Source: Mycobacterium sp. PSTR-4-N | Lineage (GTDB): Bacteria > Actinomycetota > Actinomycetes > Mycobacteriales > Mycobacteriaceae | Assembly: GCF_022348085.1 (NCBI RefSeq) | Contig: NZ_JAKRFN010000014.1 | Span: 82,319-146,318 of the forward strand | Reading direction: 5' to 3' | DNA: 64,000 bases | Shown here: one piece after another, positions 1 to 9,029 of the stretch | Position numbering within the stretch: position 1 is the first letter of the stretch | Layout: every line of letters starts with the position of its first letter | The notes under the pieces: model-generated | Databases searched by the model: none | The model's input: the letters and a program-made list of their open reading frames with translations, nothing else | What the model was told of the DNA's origin: nothing | Made by a program: the position numbers and the translations under genes

Positions 1-694
1 CGCCGGCGACGCCGTCCAGCGTGACCGTCACGCCGAACGGCAACTTGCCGCCCGCCGGCAGCCGGGTTCCGCCGAGATGGAGAATCCCGGCGTCGATGGC
101 GTCGAAATGGGTGGGAATCTCGGCGAGTTCGTCGATGAGCAAGGTGTCGCCCGAGATGTAGAGCCGGCACTGTTCGGTGCCGTCGTCGAACTCCAACATC
201 GAACCCATCACAGGGGGAAGCAGGCGCCGCAGCGGCATGGGGGCGTGCCGACCCGGTAGCGCGGTCACCGTCAAGCGGTAGCGTCCCTGCTCGATGAGAG
301 ACGTGCGCCAGGTATCCAACCCGTGGGCTGCGTGAAAACCCTTGCTGTGCAAACGTTGTGCAGCTGCCTGTGTCGTGACGATCGGTACATCGCGGTCGAG
401 GCCGCGTTCGGCGACGCGGTCCCAGTGGTCGCCGTGCATGTGGGAGAGGATGACGGCGTGCAGCGGGGGCAGCTGCTCCACCGTCAGCGCGGGCGGCTGA
501 CGTCGCTTGGACCACAATCCGTAGCCGAGATAAGCCCGCTGCCCCTGATGCAGGAAATTCGGGTCGGTCAGCACCGTGATGTCACCGCACTGGATGAGGG
601 TCGTGGCATTGCCGATGAACGTGATGCGCAGATCCATGCCCGTGTTGCCGGAGCGTGCGGGTTGCGCACCCCCCGTACCGACTGCCTCGTCCAT
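1..694 (-). CDS. MBL-fold metallo-hydrolase, 3' end outside window
   Basis: Metallo-beta-lactamase-fold hydrolase of the UlaG/RomA-like type; substrate unknown. The N-terminal 231 codons are present and the reading frame runs off the left window edge without a stop. The metal motif HMHGDHWD lies near residue 83, preceded by an ITFIGNAT opening strand and followed by YISGDTLL, the strand carrying the second-shell Asp of this fold. ATG at 692-694 has a purine-rich AGAGAGAGG upstream; a second in-frame ATG 19 codons later is possible. The next gene on the same strand ends 50 bp upstream. The fold is clear; the specific reaction is not. Confidence 0.75.
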   Translation of the reverse strand, partial: MDEAVGTGGAQPARSGNTGMDLRITFIGNATTLIQCGDITVLTDPNFLHQGQRAYLGYGLWSKRRQPPALTVEQLPPLHAVILSHMHGDHWDRVAERGLDRDVPIVTTQAAAQRLHSKGFHAAHGLDTWRTSLIEQGRYRLTVTALPGRHAPMPLRRLLPPVMGSMLEFDDGTEQCRLYISGDTLLIDELAEIPTHFDAIDAGILHLGGTRLPAGGKLPFGVTVTLDGVAG

Positions 695-744
695 GTCGTT
701 GCCTCTCTCTCGTGCTGACGGTGTGCTCGCGCCGGCGGAGTCGA

Positions 745-978
745 TCACGCGCCTTCGAAGGGCATGTTGGCGAAGGGCGGGGAGACATCCGGGGGCGTCG
801 CGAAGATGCGGGCATGCCCGTCTTTCGTGCATCGCACGATGCTGCTGATGGGGGCGGCGGACTGGCACTGCACCCTGTTGTCGTCGGGTCGCGCGATCGC
901 CGCGGGAGCGGTGGCCACAGCGCCGGCCGCGATCGCCGTGGCCGTGATCAGTCCGTAGCGCAATTCGATTCGCGTCAT
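745..978 (-). CDS. small secreted protein, 77 aa, unknown function
   Basis: I do not recognise a family. The 77-residue product starts with a charged n-region (MTRIELRYG) and an Ala-rich hydrophobic stretch ending in AIA-RPDD, a typical Sec signal peptide with cleavage near residue 29. The mature part has two cysteines (VQCQ and VRCT) that could form a disulfide. The start is fixed by GGAGGGA seven bases upstream of ATG at 978. Its position between a hydrolase and a Crp-type regulator gives no functional hint. Confidence 0.6.
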   Translation of the reverse strand: MTRIELRYGLITATAIAAGAVATAPAAIARPDDNRVQCQSAAPISSIVRCTKDGHARIFATPPDVSPPFANMPFEGA

Positions 979-1129
979 GATGGTCCCTCCTGAGGTGCCC
1001 CGCCGGCACCCTCGGTCGCCGGTACGTCTGCGGGACCGACTACCCGGGCCGGCGCGTGATACACGCAGAGTCAGCAGATTTCGGAGCTTTCGAGCGTCGC
1101 CGATCAGTGACGCCGGGATCAGCCGACCG

Positions 1130-1822
1130 TCACTTCCGGGCCAGGTGCGCGCGACGGGCACCGTGCATTCGAGCCGCAAGCGGTTCCGATTCCCGGATCA
1201 CGATGCTGCCCCTCTCGATGACGATCCAGCCGCGCGTTGCGAAGTCGCACAGCGCTTTGTTCACCGACTCGCGCGACGTCCCGACCAGGTGTGCGAACTG
1301 CTCCTGCGTCAAGTCCATGGGCACACGCATCGCGCCGTGCTCCTGAACACCGAAGCGTTGCGCCAACCCGAGCAGGTGTTTGGCTACGCGGGCCGAGACG
1401 CTGGCGTAGACCGTGTCGGTGATCGTGCTGGACGTGGCGCGTATCCGGCGGGCGAGGATGCGCAGGAACCGCTGGGCCATCTCCGGCTGAGCCGCCATCA
1501 TCGCGATCAGTTGGCGGCGCTCGAGCCTGGTGGCCAGCACATCGGTGATGGCGACGGCACAGGTGCCGCGCGGGCCGGGATCGAAGACGGAGTCCTCGCC
1601 GAACATCTCGCCCGGCCCCAGCACCTGGAACAGGCACTCGTGATCGGTGTCCCTGTTCACCCCGACGCGCACCGTGCCGGAGTCGATCACGAACAGGCAG
1701 GTGTCCTCGTCGCCTTCGGCGAAGATCACCTCACCCGCACGCCATCTCGTCCGGCCGTCGGGAGGTCCGCTCTGCGGTCCAGAAATCGTTGCATCGAGTA
1801 CCGCGGTCGACGCGTCGATCAT
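1130..1822 (-). CDS. Crp/Fnr-family transcriptional regulator
   Basis: Cytosolic DNA-binding regulator of the CRP/FNR family, 230 aa. Residues about 20-130 form a cyclic-nucleotide-binding-type beta-roll (RAGEVIFAEGDEDTCLFVI, then PGEMFGEDSVFDPG, which matches the phosphate-binding cassette). A helical dimerisation linker follows, and the C-terminal winged helix carries the recognition motif LVGTSRESVNKAL near residue 180. No FNR-type N-terminal cysteine cluster is seen, so it is more likely a nucleotide or effector sensor than an Fe-S oxygen sensor. I chose ATG 1822 because GGGAGGACACC sits directly upstream; an in-frame ATG eight codons earlier has no such site. Target genes are unknown; the neighbouring secreted-protein genes are possible ones. 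Confidence 0.85.
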   Translation of the reverse strand: MIDASTAVLDATISGPQSGPPDGRTRWRAGEVIFAEGDEDTCLFVIDSGTVRVGVNRDTDHECLFQVLGPGEMFGEDSVFDPGPRGTCAVAITDVLATRLERRQLIAMMAAQPEMAQRFLRILARRIRATSSTITDTVYASVSARVAKHLLGLAQRFGVQEHGAMRVPMDLTQEQFAHLVGTSRESVNKALCDFATRGWIVIERGSIVIRESEPLAARMHGARRAHLARK

Positions 1823-1934
1823 GGTGTCCTCCCAAAGTGCCGGCAAGGTCCTGCCTGCTACCCGGTCGGAGAGCGTCTACGCGTGATCGAGGAAGTTCGC
1901 GCGTTCTCGCTGCGATGTGTTCGCCGCGCAGCGA

Positions 1935-3038
1935 TCAGGACGCGCTGCGCTCGGCCTGCCGTTGTGCGATGCGATCGCGCAGACGCGGGCGCTCCTTCTT
2001 GGTCTTGGTGGTCGCCTTGGTTGAGGTCGCTTCGGTGGAAGTTGCTTTGGTGGAGGTCGCCTTGTCGGAGGTCACCTCGGTGGAGGTTGCTTTGTCGGCA
2101 ACCGCCTCGTCGGCAGCCGCCGTGTCGACCTGGGTCGACTGCCGACGCTCCGCCAGCCGCGAGAACAGCTTGCGCAGCGGACGCGGTGATTCGCTCTGAC
2201 TTGCGGTCTCCGTCGCCACGGTGTCCGCCACTGGCGTCACCGTGGCCTGGGTGGCCGTCGGGGTGGCGGGGTAGGTCGGGGCAGGCAACACGACCGGACG
2301 CTGGACCTGGCCCGGCAGGTAGTACTGACTTTCGATGCCCGGTCGCTTCGCCTGGTCGATGGCGGCGATCTGCTCGGGCGTCTTCCACCCCGGGTAGATC
2401 AACGGCAGCGGATAGGTGAGGAAGTACTGGGTGGTGGACCCGGTTCGCGGGTCGGTGTAGGAGACCGCCGGATCGGAGAGATCGAGTCCGTTGTACCCGT
2501 CGCGGTGTACCCGCTGACTGAGGTTGTACCGGGCGAAGTTCCTGGTCCCCGCCGGAACGTCGGCGACGATGTCGTACTGACGCAGGACGAAGGTCGCGTT
2601 GGAGCCGACGCCGTCGGCCAGCGTCGGATGGCGACTGAAGAAGCTGAAGGCGTTGAAGTTGCCGGGCGTGCTGGGCGCACCGAGGAGGTAGAACTTCGTG
2701 GTGGTGTCCTCGGGATGAGTGTTCAGATACTCGATGGCGGCGTCGGTGGAGTCGGAGTAGGTCCAGATCGTGTTCTCGCCGGGGTGTGCGGCGACGTAGT
2801 CCTCGATCGCTTGGACGCCCCGCCTCAAACTCGCCGCGTTGACGCTGAAGTTGGCATAGGGAATGAGGTCACAGCCTGCGCCCGGATCGCAGCCCTGCCC
2901 GGCGGGCGCCTTGATGCTGGCGTAGTCGACGTTGGCGCCGAACAGGCCGGTCATGTAGGCGACGTCTGCCATTGCAGGCGTCGCGGACAGGAGCGCCGCG
3001 GATGCGATCAACGGAACGCTGGCGATGATCTTCTTCAT
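1935..3038 (-). CDS. secreted PE-PPE-domain (serine-hydrolase-fold) protein with Lys/Thr-rich tail
   Basis: 367-aa exported protein with a PE-PPE domain (alpha/beta hydrolase, cutinase-like) but no PE or PPE N-terminal domain. MKKIIASVPLIASA... ending PAMA-DV is a Sec signal peptide. About residues 25-235 carry the domain hallmarks: YMTGLFGANVDYASI, a nucleophile-elbow region WTYSDSTDAA, the strand FYLLGAPSTPGNF, and the C-terminal FLTYPLPLIYP. The usual GYSQS elbow reads TYSDS, so activity is uncertain. The last ~70 residues are low-complexity Ala/Thr/Ser/Lys repeats (ATSTE, ATSTK) and end in a basic patch, perhaps a cell-wall anchor. ATG 3038 is chosen because it begins the signal peptide. 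Confidence 0.75.
   Translation of the reverse strand: MKKIIASVPLIASAALLSATPAMADVAYMTGLFGANVDYASIKAPAGQGCDPGAGCDLIPYANFSVNAASLRRGVQAIEDYVAAHPGENTIWTYSDSTDAAIEYLNTHPEDTTTKFYLLGAPSTPGNFNAFSFFSRHPTLADGVGSNATFVLRQYDIVADVPAGTRNFARYNLSQRVHRDGYNGLDLSDPAVSYTDPRTGSTTQYFLTYPLPLIYPGWKTPEQIAAIDQAKRPGIESQYYLPGQVQRPVVLPAPTYPATPTATQATVTPVADTVATETASQSESPRPLRKLFSRLAERRQSTQVDTAAADEAVADKATSTEVTSDKATSTKATSTEATSTKATTKTKKERPRLRDRIAQRQAERSAS
2020..2106 (-). repeat. degenerate 15-bp in-frame tandem repeat
   Basis: Inside the 3' part of the PE-PPE-domain gene, units resembling GGTGGAGGT(C/T)GC(T/C)TT recur in frame and encode alternating ATSTE/ATSTK/VTSDK pentapeptides. Such repeats are prone to slippage and may vary in copy number between strains. 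Confidence 0.6.
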
Positions 3039-3331
3039 GGTTGCCGTCCTTGTCGACTGTGAGGAAGCGGCCCCGACCGCTCGAGGTGGAGGTTTGCCCA
3101 ATGCGCGCTGTTTTAATCGCTGATCGACACGCTGACTGACGCCCGCCTGGGCGGCAAGCGGGGAGGTGGCAAGCGGTGGCACACAGACATCGCGGCCTGA
3201 GTTCACACACCTAGCTGGCGACATATGGTCCCCCCATTCGTCGTCCGCAATGTTATGCGAACGTCAGCCGAGGCGCGCACTTCTTCACTGTGCTGATTCC
3301 GCTGTTCTGTCGCGAGGATTTGCCAGTATCG

Positions 3332-4312
3332 TCACGAAGGCGTCAGGTTCTGCGGTGGGGAGGGGTTCTGCGACTCGTCGAACCGCACCCCGACCAGTTT
3401 TTCGGAAAGGCTCCACAATGTGGCGGCATCGGCGATGTCGCGCGCGGGCTTGTACACCTGCTGCTCGGCGGGAGGGCCGGAGAGATGTTGAAAACCGCTG
3501 GGTCCGTATAGCTTTCCACCACGAGATGCCGGGTGTGTGGCCGCGTACAAGGCCGGGAGCATCCCGTCTTCGGCAGATCGGTTGACCAGTCCCAGGCGGG
3601 CGAACAGCCTCACCATGCGCAGACCGGTCGTGTCCCGTTCCCGGCCGAGGCCCGGTTGAGCCGCAAGGAGATTGGTCGGTGTGACGCCCGGGTGTGACGC
3701 GTTGCTGGTGATGTTCCACCCATTCGCCCGGCTGCGACGGTGCAGCTCCAGCGCGAACATCAAGTTGGCGATCTTTGACTGGCTGTACGCCTTCGACTCC
3801 GAGTAGGTCCGATCGAAATTGGGGTCCGCCCAGTTGATCGCATTGAATCTCGCGGAGATGCTGGTCTGCGTGGTGACCCGGGCCTTCCCGGCGATCAACA
3901 GGGGGAGGATCCGCGCGGTGAGGGCAAAGTGTCCGAGATGGTTGCTGCCCCATTGCAATTCGAAGCCATCGGTGGTGGTCTGCCGGCTGGGCGGGCTCAT
4001 GACACCGGCATTGTTGATCAGCACGTGAACGGGCCGTCCCTCGGTGGTCAGTTCACCGGCCAGGTCGGCGATCGACTGCAATGACGAGAGGTCCAGCGAC
4101 TTCAGACTGACGCGCGCGGTCGGAGTGTTGATGCGGATCCGCTCGAGGGCGCGCCGACCCTTGTCGGCATTGCGCACCGGCAGGATCAGCTCGGCGCCCG
4201 CGGCTGCCAGCCGATCAGCCAGCGCGAAACCGATACCGTCGCTGCCCCCGGTGATCACGACCAGCCGGCCCGCCATGTCGGGAACCACCGTGCGCCCTGA
4301 CTCTGCCGCCAT
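3332..4312 (-). CDS. short-chain dehydrogenase/reductase
   Basis: 326-aa NAD(P)-dependent SDR of the long retinol-dehydrogenase/protochlorophyllide-reductase-like type common in mycobacteria. Cofactor motif TGGSDGIG near residue 21, NNAG near residue 100, and the catalytic YSQSK (Tyr and Lys) near residue 175 are all present. The start ATG at 4312 has GAGGAG seven bases upstream. It lies 114 bp downstream of, and on the same strand as, an MmyB-type regulator gene. That pairing is frequent in actinobacteria and suggests the regulator controls this gene. Substrate unknown. Confidence 0.85.
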   Translation of the reverse strand: MAAESGRTVVPDMAGRLVVITGGSDGIGFALADRLAAAGAELILPVRNADKGRRALERIRINTPTARVSLKSLDLSSLQSIADLAGELTTEGRPVHVLINNAGVMSPPSRQTTTDGFELQWGSNHLGHFALTARILPLLIAGKARVTTQTSISARFNAINWADPNFDRTYSESKAYSQSKIANLMFALELHRRSRANGWNITSNASHPGVTPTNLLAAQPGLGRERDTTGLRMVRLFARLGLVNRSAEDGMLPALYAATHPASRGGKLYGPSGFQHLSGPPAEQQVYKPARDIADAATLWSLSEKLVGVRFDESQNPSPPQNLTPS

Positions 4313-4426
4313 CTCGTACTCCTCGTGTTGGTTGCTCCGTCGACGGTGTCACGGACGCGGCGGAGCGTTCAGGGCGAAGCTGTCCAGGGACGATCCGTCC
4401 CCCCGTGGGAATTCGTCAAAGCGGGT

Positions 4427-5281
4427 TCACGCATCCAGTTCGTCGGCACGCGAGTGCGCCACCGGGTCGGCCCCCAGCGCGGCGAGTTTGGCGTGGCTGG
4501 CGGTTCCCGGCTCTGCAGTGAACACCAGCAACGTGTGCAGCCGCTCGACGTCATGCAGCACTTGGCAGTGGAGGTCGAGCACTCCCAGCAGCGGGTGCAC
4601 CACCCGCTTGGACAGCTCGTGGGGCAGCTGGACATCGTGCTGCTCCCAGCGGGCGGCGAATTCCGGGCTGCAGCCGAGCAGATGCTCGACGATGCGGGCA
4701 GCGCGTGAGCCGGGTCCGTCTCGCACATAACCCAACCGCGCGGCGGCGACATACGATCGACCGATCGCCGAGTGGTCTCCGTCCGGATAGATCCGACGGC
4801 TCTGCTCGTCGGTGAACCAGCGGTACAGCACGCTTCGCGCCATTCCCTGGTGCCGGGTCTCGTCACCGAGCAGGGCGCGCGCGGCCGGGGTCTGCACCAA
4901 CGTTTCGCCGAGAGTAGACATCACCTGTGCCGGGGTGTCCTGCAGGCGGTCGAGTATGCGCATCATCGCAGGACTGACATCGTCGGTGACCGGCGTGCGG
5001 GCCGGCGCGTTGTGACCGGCCAGCCGGAACAGGTGGTCTCGTTCATCGGGCGAGAGTCTGAGCGCTTCGGCCAGGGCGGACACCACCTCCGCGGAGGGCG
5101 CAGAACCGCGCCGCTGCTCCATCCTGCTGTAGTAGTCGGTCGAGATCATCGCCAGTGCCGCGACTTCTTCGCGGCGCAGACCGGTGGTGCGTCGGCGCAA
5201 TCCTGTCGGCAACCCGACGTCTTCCGGGGTGAGTGCCTGACGCCGAAGGCGCAGGAAATCGGCGAACTGGGCCTGCTCCAT
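4427..5281 (-). CDS. XRE-family regulator with MmyB-like ligand-binding domain
   Basis: 284-aa transcriptional regulator. Residues about 5-70 are a helix-turn-helix (FADFLRLRRQALTPEDVGLP ... GLRREEVAALAMIS..YYSRMEQ), and the remainder is the MmyB-like PAS-related domain (YRWFTDEQSRRIYPDGD, ARLGYVRDGPGSRAARIVEHLL). The frame extends upstream, but the family always starts close to the HTH, so ATG 5281 is used. It sits just upstream of an SDR gene on the same strand, the usual partner of this family. Members may bind fatty-acid-like ligands; no ligand can be read from sequence. Confidence 0.85.
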   Translation of the reverse strand: MEQAQFADFLRLRRQALTPEDVGLPTGLRRRTTGLRREEVAALAMISTDYYSRMEQRRGSAPSAEVVSALAEALRLSPDERDHLFRLAGHNAPARTPVTDDVSPAMMRILDRLQDTPAQVMSTLGETLVQTPAARALLGDETRHQGMARSVLYRWFTDEQSRRIYPDGDHSAIGRSYVAAARLGYVRDGPGSRAARIVEHLLGCSPEFAARWEQHDVQLPHELSKRVVHPLLGVLDLHCQVLHDVERLHTLLVFTAEPGTASHAKLAALGADPVAHSRADELDA

Positions 5282-5345
5282 GGACCCATTCTTCCCGACA
5301 CGCGCCGCCTCACCCGCAGGCGAAGCCGCTATCGGCCTCTCGCCC

Positions 5346-6260
5346 TCACCGCGGTGGTGCGCCGATCGCCTCGGTGTCGATGGGCTCCCAGGCCGCGGCG
5401 CCACTGCCGTCGCGGACTACACGGCCGAACGGTTGATCTCCGAAATGGATTGCGAACGTTGCGGTTTCGGGTCGGCAGAGTTCCTCGAGAAGGCGAGCGC
5501 GTGCCTCCGGTACCCGATCGGGTTCAGTGTCGGGAGCAGAGCCCCATGCGGGGTGGCGCAGTTGCGCCGGAGTGTGAAAGGCATCGCCGAAGGCGACCAT
5601 CCGCCGACCCGACGGTGAGGTGATGACGTAGGACGTGTGTCCGGCGCTGTGGCCTGGGGTGATCAGCGCGGTGACGCCCGGCAGGATCTCCTCGCCGTCG
5701 GTCACGCGCCGCAGTGTCGAAAGACGTTCCATCGGCGCGACGATCGAGTCGTGATCGCATGCTCCCATAGGGCGCTCGCCGCGCTGGAACGGCTGGAGTT
5801 CGAGGTCGGCGACCACGTAGTGCGCGTTGGGGAACGTGGGAACCCTGCGGCCGTCCTCGCCGTCGACGAAGGCCCATCCGGCATGGTCGACGTGAAGGTG
5901 GGTCAGGGCGAACACGTCGATGTCCTCCGGGCGGACGCCCACTGACGCCAAGGTGGCCAGGAATGCGCCGCAGTCGGTGCGTCCGGTTTCGTTCTCGGTC
6001 CGGACGTCACCCATGCCCGCATCGATCAGCAGTGTGGTGTCGGCGAACTCGACCAGCAGTCCGCCCGCGGACATGGCGATGCGACCGTCAGGACCGATCT
6101 CCGCTGGGTGCTCCTCCCAGTAGGACCGCGGAATCGCGGGCAGGAACACGTCGGCCGCCAGCCACAGGGAACCGTCCACCACGTAGGTGAAGGTCACCTC
6201 GCCGTCGGTCAGGCGTCGTATCGATGACTGGTCGCCGATCCTGCCGATAGTGGTTGCCAT
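5346..6260 (-). CDS. MBL-fold metallo-hydrolase (lactonase-like)
   Basis: 304-aa metallo-beta-lactamase-superfamily hydrolase similar in layout to quorum-quenching lactonases. The zinc motif HLHVDHAGW lies near residue 120, TPGHSAGHTSYVI supplies the third histidine near residue 207, FGDAFHTP the bridging Asp, and IHFGD near residue 274 the last His. GAGG seven bases upstream supports ATG 6260. It precedes the MmyB-type regulator gene on the same strand (64-bp gap) and is divergent from the dehydrogenase at 6369. A lactone or ester substrate is an inference from the fold. Confidence 0.8.
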   Translation of the reverse strand: MATTIGRIGDQSSIRRLTDGEVTFTYVVDGSLWLAADVFLPAIPRSYWEEHPAEIGPDGRIAMSAGGLLVEFADTTLLIDAGMGDVRTENETGRTDCGAFLATLASVGVRPEDIDVFALTHLHVDHAGWAFVDGEDGRRVPTFPNAHYVVADLELQPFQRGERPMGACDHDSIVAPMERLSTLRRVTDGEEILPGVTALITPGHSAGHTSYVITSPSGRRMVAFGDAFHTPAQLRHPAWGSAPDTEPDRVPEARARLLEELCRPETATFAIHFGDQPFGRVVRDGSGAAAWEPIDTEAIGAPPR

Positions 6261-6368
6261 AGAAGGACCTCGTGGTGTCGGGTGGTGCTACCTCTTCCCA
6301 GCGTGCCAGCTCGTCAGGACGTCGAGCAGATCGTGACCCGCAGCGGTCCGCAATTCGTATGACGCACA

Positions 6369-7226
6369 ATGGCGACCATGCGGATCGCGGTGTTGGGAAC
6401 AGGTGCCATGGGTGCCGGAATGGCGCAGTCACTGCTGCGCGAGGGCTTCGACGTGACGGTGTGGAATCGCACGCCGGCGCGATCGGAGCCGCTGGCCGAC
6501 GACGGCGCGGTGGTCGCGTTGGACCCGGTGGCGGCCGTCGCCGACGCCGACGTCGTGTTCTCGATGCTGTTCGACACGGAGTCGACGGTGTCGGTGATGG
6601 CGACCGTTCTGCCGCACCTCGGCGACGGCGCCGTGTTCGTGCAGTGCGCGACGGTGGGCGTGGAGGGTGCGGCGCAGACCGCGTCGCTGGCCGCCACGCA
6701 TGGTGTGGCGTTCCTCGACTGCCCGGTGCTGGGCACGAAGGCGCCCGCCGAGCAGGGCAAGCTCGTCATGCTGGCCTCCGGTGACCCCGCCCTGCGCGAG
6801 CGGGTGCAGCCGGCCTTCGACGCGGTCGGGTCCAAGACGATCTGGGTCGGCGAGGAACCGGGCGCGGGGTCCAAGCTGAAGCTGGCGTGTAACGCGTGGA
6901 TCGCCTCGATCGCGGCGGCGACCGCGCAGTCGATGGCGTTGGCGAAGGGCCTCGGCGTGGATCAGCGGCAGGTGCTGGAGGCGCTCGACGGGTCGGCGGC
7001 GAACTCCGCCTACCTGCAGATGAAGGGCTCCGCCATCATCGAGGACTCCTATGCACCGCAGTTCAGCGTCGACGGGGTGCGCAAGGACACCGGGCTGATC
7101 CGTTCCGCGCTCGCCGAGTCCGGGGTGTCGACGGCGCTCATCGACGGCGTCCGCGCGGTGTTCGACGGCGCGAGCACCGCCGGACACGGCGACGACGACA
7201 TGGCCGCGGTGTATTTCGGATTCTGA
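6369..7226 (+). CDS. NAD(P)-dependent beta-hydroxyacid dehydrogenase (3-hydroxyisobutyrate dehydrogenase family)
   Basis: 285-aa oxidoreductase. N-terminal Rossmann motif GTGAMGAGMA near residue 9 with NRT after the second strand (NADP preference is likely), substrate motif DCPVLGTKAPAEQGKL near residue 117, and the catalytic-lysine helix GSKLKLACN near residue 167. The family oxidises beta-hydroxyacids or reduces imines and succinic semialdehyde. No ribosome-binding site is visible before ATG 6369 or before the in-frame ATG at 6378, so a leaderless mRNA is possible. Substrate unknown. Confidence 0.85.
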   Translation: MATMRIAVLGTGAMGAGMAQSLLREGFDVTVWNRTPARSEPLADDGAVVALDPVAAVADADVVFSMLFDTESTVSVMATVLPHLGDGAVFVQCATVGVEGAAQTASLAATHGVAFLDCPVLGTKAPAEQGKLVMLASGDPALRERVQPAFDAVGSKTIWVGEEPGAGSKLKLACNAWIASIAAATAQSMALAKGLGVDQRQVLEALDGSAANSAYLQMKGSAIIEDSYAPQFSVDGVRKDTGLIRSALAESGVSTALIDGVRAVFDGASTAGHGDDDMAAVYFGF

Positions 7227-7246
7227 GCTGGTTCTGAGCTGCCTGG

Positions 7247-7317
7247 AGCGGGCGACGGGAATCGAACCCGCGTAATCAGTTTGGAAGACTGAGGCTCTAC
7301 CATTGAGCTACGCCCGC
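7247..7317 (-). tRNA. tRNA-Gly (anticodon TCC)
   Basis: Complete 71-nt cloverleaf on the minus strand. Acceptor GCGGGCG pairs with CGCCCGC, the D-arm is GCTC..TGGTAGAGC, the anticodon arm CAGTCTTCCAAACTG has loop CTTCCAA, and the T-arm is GCGGGTTCGATTCCCGT. CCA is not encoded. It lies between the dehydrogenase gene and tRNA-Pro. Confidence 0.95.
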
Positions 7318-7469
7318 GTGTCACTGCAGCGCCGCTGCAGTACCGCCAGAGGATACCGGCCCCGCCCCCCGAGAATCCAATCGCCATCTGGATGTGGCTT
7401 TGCTCAGGTCAGGACGTAGGATCGCCGGTGGTCTGACGCTGCGCGTGAGCGTGAGGCGGCAGCGACGAC

Positions 7470-7546
7470 CGGGGTGTAGCGCAGCTTGGTAGCGCATCCG
7501 CTTTGGGAGCGGAAGGCCGCAGGTTCAAATCCTGTCACCCCGACCA
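7470..7546 (+). tRNA. tRNA-Pro (anticodon TGG)
   Basis: 77-nt tRNA with encoded 3' CCA. Acceptor CGGGGTG/CACCCCG, D-arm GCGCAGCTTGGTAGCGC, anticodon stem TCCGC/GCGGA around loop TTTGGGA, and T-arm CAGGTTCAAATCCTG. It ends 40 bp before the trigger factor start, so the two may share a transcript. Confidence 0.96.
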
Positions 7547-7586
7547 GTTCGACCCATCAGACGAAAAGCAATAGAGGAGTACCGAA

Positions 7587-9029
7587 GTGAAGAGCACCGT
7601 CGAGAAGCTGAGCCCGACCCGGGTGCGCATCAACGTGGAGGTGCCCTTCACCGAACTCGAGCCAGAGATCGACAACGCCTTCAAGCAGCTGGCCAAGCAG
7701 GTCCGGCTGCCCGGTTTCCGCCCGGGCAAGGCGCCCCGCAAGCTGCTCGAGGCGCGCGTCGGCCGCGGCGCGGTGCTCGAGCAGGTCGTCAACGACGCGC
7801 TGCCCACCCGCTACAGCGAGGCCATCACGTCCGAGTCGTTGCAGCCCATCGGCCAGCCCGAGATCGAGGTCACCAAGCTCGAGGACAACGACGAGCTGGT
7901 GTTCACCGCCGAGGTGGACATCCGTCCCGAGATCGAGCTGCCCGACCTGAGCACGCTCAAGGTCACCGTCGACCCGATCAGCGTCGAGGACTCCGACGTC
8001 GAGGCCGAGCTCGATTCGCTGCAGAAGCGCTTCGGCACCCTGACCGGCGTCGAGCGTGCCGCTAAAAACGGCGACTTCGTCTCCATCGACCTGTCGGCCA
8101 CCGTCGACGGTGAGGACGTGCCGGAGGCCGCCACCGAGGGGTTGTCGCACGAGGTCGGCTCCGGCCAGCTCATCGACGGCCTCGATGAGGCGATCGTCGG
8201 GCTCAAGGAGGGCGAGTCGAAGACGTTCACCACGACCCTGGTCGCCGGTGAGCACGCCGACAAGGAGGCCGAGGTCACCGTCACCGTGAAATCGGTCAAG
8301 GTGCGCGAGCTGCCCGAGCTGGACGACGAATTCGCCCAGCTGGCAAGTGAATTCGACACCATCGACGAGCTGAAGGCCGACCTGCGCGAGAAGGTCGCCC
8401 GCGTCAAGCGTGTGCAGCAGGCCGAGGCCATCCGCGACAAGACCATCGAGGAGCTGCTCACCCAGGTCGAGGTGCCGCTGCCCGAGGCCGTCGTGCAGGC
8501 CCAGGTCGACGACACCCTGCACAACGCCATCCATGGCCTCGACCACGATGAGTCGAAGTTCGCCGAGACGCTCGCCGAACAGGGCAGCAGCCGCGAGGAG
8601 TTCGACACCGAGAACCGCACCAACGCGGAGAAGGCCATCAAGACCCAGCTGCTGATGGATGCGATCGCCGACAAGCTCGACATCCAGGTGGGGCAGAACG
8701 ACATCACCGAGCGGCTGGTGCTGATGTCGCGTCAGTACGGCATCGAGCCGCAGCAGCTGATCCAGATGCTGCAGCAGAACAACCAGCTGCCGGCGATGTT
8801 CGCCGATGTGCGTCGTGGGCTGACCGTCGCGGCCGTCGTGCACGGCGCGACCGTGACCGACACCGACGGCACCGAGATCGACACCACCGAGTTCTTCGGG
8901 CCCTCCGGTGACGCGGCCGTCGCGGACGGCGAAACCGAGACCACTGACGAGACCGAGGCCGCTGACGAGACCGAGACCGCTGACGAGACCGGCGCCACTG
9001 AAGCGTCCGGGGACGACGACACCAAGTGA
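7587..9029 (+). CDS. tig: trigger factor, ribosome-associated chaperone
   Basis: 480-aa ribosome-bound peptidyl-prolyl isomerase and holdase acting on nascent chains. The N-terminal ribosome-docking loop is present (LPGFRPGKAPRKLLEAR, near residue 40). The FKBP-like domain spans about residues 150-245 (NGDFVSIDLSATVDGE ... GSGQLIDGLDEAIVGLKEGE), followed by the helical C-terminal arms. The last ~45 residues are acidic repeats (ETTDETEAADETETADE), a mycobacterial-type disordered tail. GTG start at 7587 follows GAGGAG by eight bases. The clpP1-clpP2 operon lies 115 bp downstream, as in M. tuberculosis. Confidence 0.98.
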   Translation: MKSTVEKLSPTRVRINVEVPFTELEPEIDNAFKQLAKQVRLPGFRPGKAPRKLLEARVGRGAVLEQVVNDALPTRYSEAITSESLQPIGQPEIEVTKLEDNDELVFTAEVDIRPEIELPDLSTLKVTVDPISVEDSDVEAELDSLQKRFGTLTGVERAAKNGDFVSIDLSATVDGEDVPEAATEGLSHEVGSGQLIDGLDEAIVGLKEGESKTFTTTLVAGEHADKEAEVTVTVKSVKVRELPELDDEFAQLASEFDTIDELKADLREKVARVKRVQQAEAIRDKTIEELLTQVEVPLPEAVVQAQVDDTLHNAIHGLDHDESKFAETLAEQGSSREEFDTENRTNAEKAIKTQLLMDAIADKLDIQVGQNDITERLVLMSRQYGIEPQQLIQMLQQNNQLPAMFADVRRGLTVAAVVHGATVTDTDGTEIDTTEFFGPSGDAAVADGETETTDETEAADETETADETGATEASGDDDTK

